From Pseudomonadota bacterium (GTDB taxonomy: Bacteria; Pseudomonadota; Alphaproteobacteria; Parvibaculales; Parvibaculaceae), in NCBI GenBank assembly GCA_021780275.1, contig JAJXZC010000300.1, forward strand, positions 1 through 5,146: a stretch of DNA of 5,146 nt. Reading direction: 5' to 3'. The translations under genes and the position numbers were made by a program. The notes below the pieces were generated by a model. The model made no database searches. It saw only the letters and a program-made list of their open reading frames with translations, and was not told the origin of the DNA. This document shows, one piece after another, positions 1-5,146 of this stretch. The first letter of the stretch is position 1. Every line of letters starts with the position of its first letter.

Positions 1-547
1 CGAGGGGCGTCCTACTGTGTCTGAAAACATTGTCGATGACTTGGGCGAAGATGGTCCATGCCGCCCCCTCAAGTTCCGCCGCGTCGTGTCGTGATCCGCA
101 CGATTGCATAAGGGCTTCTGTAAGGCGCGTCGGCAAGTCGTTGTCGCGGTGGTCCTTATTGATCCGCGCAATCTCGACCAACCCAGTGTTGCCGCCCCGG
201 TAGAGCTCAGCGCCTGAATAGAAGGGTCGGTGGGGAGCGACCTCGATAGTGGGAGCCAAATGGTCAAAAAAGCCGACGCGATTCAGGTAACCCATCGTCC
301 CTGCCTCGCCCTCGTCGAAATTAAGCTGTACCCGGCGTGTCGAATAGATGAGCTGATTTACCAGCGAGAGCAATCGGATCGCGGCATCGATCATCAGCTT
401 GCAGCCGACGGGAAAGTGAATACTTACCTCTAGAACATCGTTTCCGTGGGGGTTGCCGGCACTTCCTATCGCTGACTCCAGTCTCGATGCGTCAACCCAG
501 CGGGATGGCAAGACGATTTGGCACTGCATACGTTTCGCTTCTTCCAT
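1..547 (-). CDS. STAS-like / GHKL-type ATP-binding protein, N-terminal part (runs off left edge)
   Basis: A reading frame on the minus strand stays open from the ATG at 547 to base 1, giving 182 codons with no stop. The C-terminus lies outside the window. Residues about 8-110 look like an alpha/beta STAS-like region, with a hydrophobic strand and helix around 44-66 (FPVGCKLMIDAAIRLLSLV) and a GYLNRVGFFDHL stretch at 86-97. Residues 164-178 (WTIFAQVIDNVFRHS) resemble the N box of GHKL ATPases (Asn173, His177). The G boxes should follow outside the window. Where most GHKL proteins have the N-box Glu, this one has Gln169. AGGG lies 8 bases upstream of the chosen ATG; Met7 and an upstream in-frame GTG are alternative starts. 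The gene follows the nuclease-helicase gene after 52 bases on the same strand, so co-transcription is likely. Proteins of this kind are often annotated only as ATP-binding proteins; a signalling or regulatory role is inferred. The family call comes from motif memory, not a search. Confidence 0.72.
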   Translation of the reverse strand, partial: MEEAKRMQCQIVLPSRWVDASRLESAIGSAGNPHGNDVLEVSIHFPVGCKLMIDAAIRLLSLVNQLIYSTRRVQLNFDEGEAGTMGYLNRVGFFDHLAPTIEVAPHRPFYSGAELYRGGNTGLVEIARINKDHRDNDLPTRLTEALMQSCGSRHDAAELEGAAWTIFAQVIDNVFRHSRTPL

Positions 548-599
548 CGTCAGAACCCTGGAGCGGGAATCGGTTGCTCGCGCTAGCACCACTCGATTT

Positions 600-3500
600 T
601 CAGCCTGATGAGATGTCGTTGGCCATCTCAAGGTAGCGGCAGAAGGCGTTCGCCAACTGAATCTGACGCGGCGTCCGGCATTCCGCTTCGAATAACTGCG
701 GCGAGCCGACGAGGATCGACGCACACTTGGCGCGTGAGGTCGCGACGTTGAGCCGGTTGAGGCTGTAGAGGAACTCCATCCCGCGCGGCGCATCTGCGTG
801 GCTGGACGTTGCCGTCGAATAGATAGCGATCGGCGCTTCCTGGCCCTGGAATTTGTCGACGGTGCCCACGCGGGCGCCCAGCAGGCGCTGCTGAATCTCG
901 AAGACCTGGGCGTTGTAGGGCGTGATAATGACGATATCGTCGAGCGTGATCGGCTTCTCCCGACCGTCGCGATCGACCCAAGTTGCGTTACCGTCGAGGA
1001 TCGACCGCACGAGATCGCCGATCACCTGCGCCTCCTCGGGCGAGCAATTGTGGTTGCCGCCATGCGTCACCGGGAGGAAGTAGAGGCCTGATCCGCTGAT
1101 CGGACCGCCTCCTTTGACAGTCTGCTGCTCAAGCCCCCGCTTCGAGTGGAGCTTGCCGTCGTAGAAAAGCTCGGAGGTATAGGCGCAAATGTCCGGGTGG
1201 AGCCGCCAAGTCTCTTCGAGGAATAGCCCTTTGTCGGCCGGGACCGTTCGTTCGCCACCAAGAATGTGATCGAACGCCGAGACCTCGGTACCCTCGGGGT
1301 GGCTCCCCTGTGTAGGCTGATCTAGCTGCTGCGGATCTCCGATCAGCACTACCGCCTTCGCCGCCTGCGACACCGCGAGCACGTTGGCCAGTGACATCTG
1401 GGCGGCTTCATCGACAAACAACACGTCCACCGTCTCGAACGCGTCCGGGCGCGACCAAAGCCACGCCGTGCCGCCTCCCATAGCGGCAGAACCGCCGCTC
1501 AGCGCGCCAAACAGGTCCTCATTCTTCTTGGCGAAGAAGAGGCGGTGCTGCGGGTCTCCGACCTCATCGGCCTTTTGGCAGCATTGCAAGGAGATGCCCA
1601 GTTCATCGGCGGCCTTGATCGTCGCGTCGATCAGATTACGGATCACCTTGTGGCTGTTGGCGGTGATCCCGACCTTCTTGCCACGGCGCACCAACTCGCA
1701 AATCATCCGCGCGCCGGTGAAGGTCTTGCCTGCACCCGGCGGCCCCTGAATTGGCAGAATGCCGCCGGAGAGATGGGCGCAGAGCCGAACCGCGGCATCA
1801 ACGGTCGTCTCGTCCCCGCGATGCACCGGCTCGCTTCCCAGGCGCGGCCGCTCCCGGAGGAGGAGATCACGCGCCGATTGATAAGGCCCTTCGCCTCCCA
1901 CGCCATGATCGGCGACATGCTCGCCGATCCGCACCAGCGCCTCGGCAATGACCTTCGTGTCGACATGGCTGTGGGCGAACACGGCCTGCGGATGGAGGTC
2001 GGCGGTGTCCTGACGCTTTTTGATGTCGATGGTCTCGTCGGCGAATGAAATCGCCTCAACCTTGCCGAGTTTCTCGCCGCCGAGATTGCGGAGATCCTCG
2101 CCGCCGCGAAGCTCGGTCTCCTGCGGCAGGAAGCGATAACGATGGATCGGCGCTTTGGCGGTGCCGCCGACGACCCCTACAAACTCCAGGTCGGCAAGGC
2201 CGGCGCGCTCGTCACGCAAATCTTCAGCCGAAAGATCCGCCAACCGGAAAAACTCCCACCAAACCGCTTTCTCTTCGCGTCGGTGCCAATCCAGGATGTT
2301 GGCTAAGATCCACCGAGCCTGCTGCTCGTCGCTCCACTCCGCAGGATCGGCCGGCACATCGGCTGTCAGCCTGCCGATCAAGGCGTTGATCTTGATCAGC
2401 CAGTCGGTGATCTTTTCGTTCGGTGCCCCGTCGCCAGGCTGGGGGCGGGGCACGTCAATGCCGTCATTGACGAGCCTAGTCCGGAGCGCTTCGAGCCAAT
2501 CGTACAAGCTCGCGGCGGAGCGGCAATCGTCCTCATTGTAGGCGCGGACCGTAGCCTTGACGTCGTCGGCGATCGACGGCGCGTCGCCGAGCTCCAGATG
2601 AGCTTGGAAGTTCGCGAGGGCGGAATTGGCATCGGCGAGCGGGGTTCCGCGCGTAAAGGCGTAGAAGGGCTCTATCTGCTTGATCGAATAGCTCTCGACG
2701 CTGGCGCGCAGACCGTGCCGCACGATCTGGTAGAGATCGACGAACAGACCGGCCCGGAGCATCCGGTCGATTTCTTCCTCGCGCGTCGCGTAGCGGCCCA
2801 TCAGGCGCTTCAAGGCTGCCGGCTCGTATGGGGCGTAATGGTAGACGTGCAAGCTGGGGAACTGCGCCCATCGCGCCATAACGAAATCGACGAATTTCTC
2901 GAAGGCGCGCTTTTCATCGACGCGCGTGAGCGCCCAATCGCCCTCATAGGCGAGGGCGCCGTCCGCATCCTTGAACAGATAGCCGAACAGATATTCGAGA
3001 CCGTGCTCGCCAACAAAAGGATCGCCCTCGAGGTCGAGAAACACATCTCTGTCCGAAGGCTCGGGCAGGCGGGTTAGCCCGAATCCAGTCTCCACCGGGA
3101 GCAGCTCGAACTTGCCCACGCCCGCCGTGCGAGCTTCGACGACGATACGTGCCTGTTCGCGAACACGAGTGTAGGAGTCGGCCGAGCCGCGATCGGGTTT
3201 CCAGGCGAGCGGCAACGGCATGCCGGCCAAGTTCTGCACCGTCGCGATGCCATGCGCCTTCAGCTCGTTGATCTGTAATTTGGAGATGCCGGCGACAAGG
3301 CAAAGATGGTCGTCGTCGCGGCGGCGCTTGTCGCAGGTTTCGCGCCAGCGGCAGATGTCGCAATGCTCGATCGGATCAGGATAAGTATCGTCGGCGGCCG
3401 AGGCGGCCGCAGCGGCAACGAGCGCACGCTTCGCCTTTCGGAAGTAGGCCGCGTAATCGGCAAAGCGAAATTGCTGCGGCTGAAACTCTGACCAGGGCGC

Positions 3501-4007
3501 CACGACATACATGTATTCGGGTGGGAGGCCCTGGGTGTCCGAGAGTAGATCGGCATACACACAGAGCTGGAGAATGGCGCCGGCTTTCGTTTCACGGGCC
3601 AGCTTGGTGTCGATCGGCTCATAGGACCAGCCCCCGAGTCCGCTTGGCACCTCGATGCGCCGCAAAATATCGGCCCGCCCATTCCAACCCTGATGCGTCA
3701 GAGCCGCCTGGACGATCACCGGAGCGCCACGCTGCATAGCCAAGCGCGTCTCGGCGACGGCCGTGGCCGTCACGTCGATGCCGTCGATGCGGACGATGTC
3801 CAGCCCAGCCACCGTCAGGTGTTCGACATAGCTTTGCTCGTGAGCGGCGCCGCGCTCCGACAGAACCTGCAAGAGCGGATCCCATACCTTTGGCTTCGAG
3901 AGCGCCCCGTCGGCCACCGCGCGGTCTAGGGCCGTGAGGTGATGGCAGTTCAGATGACCGACCAGGTCGGTCGCACTGAACTCAAATGTAGACCCGACCT
4001 TTTTCAT
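600..4007 (-). CDS. TM0106-type RecB-like nuclease / RNase H-like exonuclease / SF1 helicase fusion
   Basis: This 1135-residue protein has three enzymatic parts. (1) A RecB/Cas4-like nuclease at about 1-235: His56, Asp113 (GRAD), Asp133-x-Lys135 and Gln147-x3-Tyr151, with four cysteines (21, 216, 219, 225) spaced like the iron-sulfur cluster of Dna2, AddB and Cas4. (2) An RNase H-like DEDD domain at about 320-510: Asp325 and Glu327 (LDLEGD), YHYAPYE at 389-395, Asp424 (VDLY) and YNEDDC at 490-495. A helix-hairpin-helix-like stretch (239-266) joins the two. (3) A Dna2/Upf1-like SF1 helicase: Walker A GPPGAGKT 755-762, DEAAQ 866-870, GDPQQL 890-895, TWRLHP 933-938, VDKFQGQE 1050-1057 and NVATSRAK 1087-1094. 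All key motifs look intact, so unwinding coupled to DNA or RNA cleavage is likely. The frame extends upstream to a TTG at 4130, but that stretch carries the palindrome and promoter. ATG 4007 is chosen because GGGAG lies 6 bases before it and MKKVGSTFEFSATDLV is a natural N-terminus; ATG 4013 is also possible. The protein is probably cytoplasmic. Its substrate is unknown. Confidence 0.93.
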   Translation of the reverse strand: MKKVGSTFEFSATDLVGHLNCHHLTALDRAVADGALSKPKVWDPLLQVLSERGAAHEQSYVEHLTVAGLDIVRIDGIDVTATAVAETRLAMQRGAPVIVQAALTHQGWNGRADILRRIEVPSGLGGWSYEPIDTKLARETKAGAILQLCVYADLLSDTQGLPPEYMYVVAPWSEFQPQQFRFADYAAYFRKAKRALVAAAAASAADDTYPDPIEHCDICRWRETCDKRRRDDDHLCLVAGISKLQINELKAHGIATVQNLAGMPLPLAWKPDRGSADSYTRVREQARIVVEARTAGVGKFELLPVETGFGLTRLPEPSDRDVFLDLEGDPFVGEHGLEYLFGYLFKDADGALAYEGDWALTRVDEKRAFEKFVDFVMARWAQFPSLHVYHYAPYEPAALKRLMGRYATREEEIDRMLRAGLFVDLYQIVRHGLRASVESYSIKQIEPFYAFTRGTPLADANSALANFQAHLELGDAPSIADDVKATVRAYNEDDCRSAASLYDWLEALRTRLVNDGIDVPRPQPGDGAPNEKITDWLIKINALIGRLTADVPADPAEWSDEQQARWILANILDWHRREEKAVWWEFFRLADLSAEDLRDERAGLADLEFVGVVGGTAKAPIHRYRFLPQETELRGGEDLRNLGGEKLGKVEAISFADETIDIKKRQDTADLHPQAVFAHSHVDTKVIAEALVRIGEHVADHGVGGEGPYQSARDLLLRERPRLGSEPVHRGDETTVDAAVRLCAHLSGGILPIQGPPGAGKTFTGARMICELVRRGKKVGITANSHKVIRNLIDATIKAADELGISLQCCQKADEVGDPQHRLFFAKKNEDLFGALSGGSAAMGGGTAWLWSRPDAFETVDVLFVDEAAQMSLANVLAVSQAAKAVVLIGDPQQLDQPTQGSHPEGTEVSAFDHILGGERTVPADKGLFLEETWRLHPDICAYTSELFYDGKLHSKRGLEQQTVKGGGPISGSGLYFLPVTHGGNHNCSPEEAQVIGDLVRSILDGNATWVDRDGREKPITLDDIVIITPYNAQVFEIQQRLLGARVGTVDKFQGQEAPIAIYSTATSSHADAPRGMEFLYSLNRLNVATSRAKCASILVGSPQLFEAECRTPRQIQLANAFCRYLEMANDISSG

Positions 4008-4075
4008 CGCCATCTCCCAGCCTTGGGCCGGAAGGCAAAAGAGCCAGCGACCCCCGATCGACACCGATCTTAGCA

Positions 4076-4094
4076 GCCGGCAAGTTTGCCGGCG
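4076..4094. repeat. 19-bp near-palindromic repeat, copy 1
   Basis: The core is GCCGGCAA-GT-TTGCCGGC, two 8-base arms around two central bases. It is identical over 19 bases to the copy at 4146-4164, with start-to-start spacing of exactly 70 bases. This copy lies 69 bases upstream of the nuclease-helicase start codon. It would sit at or just after the transcript start of the predicted minus-strand promoter. It could be a dimeric repressor operator, a 5'-leader hairpin (GCCGGC stem, 6-base loop) or a dispersed genomic repeat. Two copies in one divergent region favour an operator. Confidence 0.8.
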
Positions 4095-4101
4095 GATTGG
4101 A

Positions 4102-4130
4102 TCCCTAATATGAGTTGACGGGAGAGTCAA
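4102..4130 (-). promoter_or_regulatory. Possible minus-strand promoter for the nuclease-helicase unit
   Basis: A TTGACT box (4130 down to 4125) matches the -35 consensus at five of six bases. At 17-base spacing the -10 position reads TAGGGA (4107-4102), which is weak; a better TATTAG lies only 14 bases away. Initiation would fall near 4095, right beside palindrome copy 1. The box overlaps the opposing plus-strand promoter. The call rests mainly on the -35 box and the location. Confidence 0.3.
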
Positions 4131-4143
4131 GGTTTGTCATGTT
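4115..4143 (+). promoter_or_regulatory. Possible plus-strand promoter for the BREX-like operon
   Basis: A TTGACG box (4115-4120) matches the -35 consensus at five of six bases. After a 17-base spacer the -10 position is CATGTT (4138-4143), a poor match. Initiation would fall near 4150, inside palindrome copy 2, so a protein bound there would cover the start site. Together with the opposing box it forms the dyad TTGAC-N6-GTCAA (4115-4130). That dyad may instead be a regulator site of its own. Confidence 0.3.
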
Positions 4144-4145
4144 GC

Positions 4146-4164
4146 GCCGGCAAGTTTGCCGGCG
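4146..4164. repeat. 19-bp near-palindromic repeat, copy 2
   Basis: This is an exact second copy of the element at 4076-4094. It ends 4 bases before the Shine-Dalgarno GGAG (4169-4172) of the plus-strand gene starting at 4179. A protein bound here, or the hairpin formed in the mRNA, could therefore block transcription start or ribosome access. Its position relative to the plus-strand -35-like box mirrors that of copy 1 relative to the minus-strand box. Confidence 0.8.
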
Positions 4165-4178
4165 AAACGGAGTGTCGA

Positions 4179-4976
4179 ATGGATTGGGCTGGTCCTTTTC
4201 CCTTGTTTTCTGGACCAACTCAGGAGGCGGAGCGTGCCGGCTTCCGATTCGGTGCGAAGGGGACGCACACAAGCCGGACAATGATGCTCGAGGAGCTCAG
4301 CCGCGTTCTAGAGGCAACCAAACAGGACGCGCGGCGAGCCGACTACGCGGGGGCGATAGTCGATGGCAATTGCCTTTCAAAGCCCACGGCCTCAACGCGC
4401 CGGCTCAGCAACCAGCGGCTCGGCGAACTGTATGGGCTTGATCCCGCTATTCCCCTGTTCCGGGTTCTGCGCAGGCTGTGGGGCATTGGCCCCGACGGCA
4501 GGCCACTTCTTGCCCTCCTGGCAGCAATCGCCAGAGACCCGCTACTGGCCGCAACCTGTCCTGCGATCGTCGGCATGTCCGCCAACGCTCAGTTACAGCG
4601 CGATTCGCTGAGGCAGGCGCTTCAATCCGCGGTCGGAGATCGGCTGAGCGAAAGCACGCTGGAGAAGGTGTGCCGCAATGCAGCGAGCACCTGGGCCCAA
4701 TCTGGCCACCTGGAAGGCCGGACATTCAAGAAGCGGCGCCTGGTGTTGCCGTCGACGGCCGCGGCGACCTACGCCATCTATCTGGCCCATGCCGCCGGCT
4801 TCCGCGGCGCTGAAATCTTCTCGTCCGGGTGGTTAAGGGTGCTCGACTGTGACCCAGGCAAGGCGCGGGAACTCGCGCTCGATGCCAAGCGGTCTGGTTT
4901 GCTCGACTTGCGAATGGCGGGCGAGGTCATCGAACTCAATTTGTCCCGCCTCGACCCCCTCTCCGCGAAGGCCTGA
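4179..4976 (+). CDS. Unrecognised 265-aa protein, first gene of a BREX-like operon (BrxA position)
   Basis: This is a soluble, mostly helical-looking protein with no signal peptide or membrane segment and no catalytic motif I can name. Visible landmarks are a basic, polar N-terminal stretch (RFGAKGTHTSRTMMLEEL, 23-40), KPTASTRRLSNQRLGELYGL (68-87), a Leu/Ala-rich core (PLLALLAAIARDPLL, 109-123), a conserved-looking RNAASTWAQSGHLEGR (166-181) followed by the basic KKRR (184-187), and an acidic/hydrophobic C-terminus. The middle and basic parts could hold a winged-helix or other nucleic-acid-binding fold; this is inference. The start is ATG 4179 because GGAG lies 6 bases upstream. The frame extends back to a TTG at 4134, but that part runs through the palindrome. 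ATGs at 4278 and 4281 would drop the RFGAKGTHTSRT stretch. The stop is two bases before the BrxB-like gene, so the two are translationally linked. The position matches BrxA in BREX operons, but I cannot confirm homology to BrxA (DUF1819). Confidence 0.8.
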   Translation: MDWAGPFPLFSGPTQEAERAGFRFGAKGTHTSRTMMLEELSRVLEATKQDARRADYAGAIVDGNCLSKPTASTRRLSNQRLGELYGLDPAIPLFRVLRRLWGIGPDGRPLLALLAAIARDPLLAATCPAIVGMSANAQLQRDSLRQALQSAVGDRLSESTLEKVCRNAASTWAQSGHLEGRTFKKRRLVLPSTAAATYAIYLAHAAGFRGAEIFSSGWLRVLDCDPGKARELALDAKRSGLLDLRMAGEVIELNLSRLDPLSAKA

Positions 4977-4978
4977 CC

Positions 4979-5146
4979 ATGGCTCGCATCGAAGACATCG
5001 CCGAGCGCTACGGCCGTCACATCGCCACACCCTGGCAACGAACGATCGCCGGCGCACAGCGCGGGGCGATGGGGGTATAAGATATGGAGGTCGAGCGGGC
5101 GCTGAGAGCCCGCAGGCTCGCGTGCGAGACGGCCACTCTCCAGGCC
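4979..5146 (+). pseudogene. BrxB-domain-like gene, 5' part, interrupted by in-frame TAA at codon 34 (runs off right edge)
   Basis: ATG 4979 follows the upstream stop by two bases and has GAAGG 7 bases before it, so it is a well-placed start. Codons 1-33 begin MARIEDIAERYGRHIATPWQ and continue RTIAGAQRGAMGV. Codon 34 (5078-5080) is TAA. In the same frame, codons 35-56 read DMEVERALRARR then LACETATLQA, to the window edge. The joined sequence resembles the N-terminus of BREX BrxB-domain (DUF1788-like) proteins, which as I remember them run RYxxHIxxPWQxxxAGAQRVxxVVYD, then an RLRAR region and an ETAT-like helix. TAA stands where the Tyr of VVYD belongs, and Gly29 and Gly32 stand where Val is expected. 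In BREX, BrxB is an essential small protein of unclear biochemistry. The break could be a real nonsense mutation or a base-calling error. Reinitiation at ATG 5084 is possible. The family call is from memory of the motif and from gene order. Confidence 0.62.

Noticed and set aside
230..433. Plus-strand 67-codon frame
   Set aside because: It lies fully antisense to the open STAS/ATPase frame, whose protein shows recognisable motifs.
548..599. Possible terminator or promoter between the two minus-strand genes
   Set aside because: Only a weak GAGC/GCTC pairing is seen, with no T-run and no convincing promoter boxes; read-through is the simplest view.
1545..2048. Plus-strand 167-codon frame inside the nuclease-helicase gene
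   Set aside because: Antisense to helicase motifs including Walker A; long antisense frames are common in GC-rich genes and the product has no recognisable domain.
2598..3077. Plus-strand 159-codon frame inside the nuclease-helicase gene
   Set aside because: Antisense to the DEDD exonuclease domain; a codon-bias shadow.
3380..3425. GCGGCC-rich near-repeats
   Set aside because: They encode an alanine-rich linker (ALVAAAAASAADD) and are explained by GC-rich alanine codons.
4008..4130. N-terminal extension of the nuclease-helicase frame by 41 residues to a TTG at 4130
   Set aside because: It overlaps the palindrome and the -35-like box, is Arg/Cys-rich and unlike the rest, and ATG 4007 has a better Shine-Dalgarno site. 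The TTG is more likely part of the promoter box.
4134..4178. N-terminal extension of the plus-strand protein to a TTG at 4134
   Set aside because: It would translate straight through palindrome copy 2; ATG 4179 has GGAG at 6-base spacing.
5095..5113. GCGGGC-N7-GCCCGC hairpin that could resemble a terminator
   Set aside because: It lies inside family-like coding sequence (ERALRARR), lacks a U-tract and is expected by chance from Arg/Ala codons.

Overview
The window is GC-rich DNA with densely packed genes that have clean Shine-Dalgarno sites. Codon use and protein style suggest a proteobacterium, probably an alphaproteobacterium, but this is an impression and not a computed result. I see no tRNA, rRNA, insertion sequence, CRISPR array or clear intrinsic terminator.

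Left half (minus strand, read right to left): a long gene (4007 to 600) encodes a three-part enzyme. It joins an iron-sulfur RecB/Cas4-like nuclease, a DEDD/RNase H-like exonuclease domain and a superfamily 1 helicase, the architecture of TM0106-type RecB-like nuclease/helicase proteins. Fifty-two bases downstream on the same strand, a second gene (547 to beyond base 1) encodes the N-terminal part of a protein with a STAS-like region followed by the start of a GHKL-type ATPase domain. These two probably form one transcript.

Middle (4008-4178): a 171-base divergent intergenic region. It holds two exact copies of a 19-base, near-palindromic element (GCCGGCAA-GT-TTGCCGGC core), one next to each gene's predicted transcript start. 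Between them is a TTGAC-N6-GTCAA dyad that can be read as two overlapping, oppositely oriented -35 boxes. This looks like a shared control region for both arms.

Right part (plus strand): a 265-residue protein with no domain I can name (4179-4976) is followed two bases later by the start of a second reading frame (4979 on). The N-terminus of that frame resembles BrxB-domain proteins of BREX-like phage-defence systems. The frame is broken by a TAA at codon 34, exactly where I expect a tyrosine, and then continues in the same frame with family-like sequence to the window edge. The order unknown ~265 aa protein, then BrxB-like protein, suggests the first genes of a BREX-type operon, with BrxC, PglX and PglZ genes predicted further right but not visible.

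Overall I read this as the edge of a defence island. A nuclease-helicase/ATPase unit and a BREX-like operon are transcribed divergently from one shared, palindrome-marked control region. The functional link between the two arms is inference.
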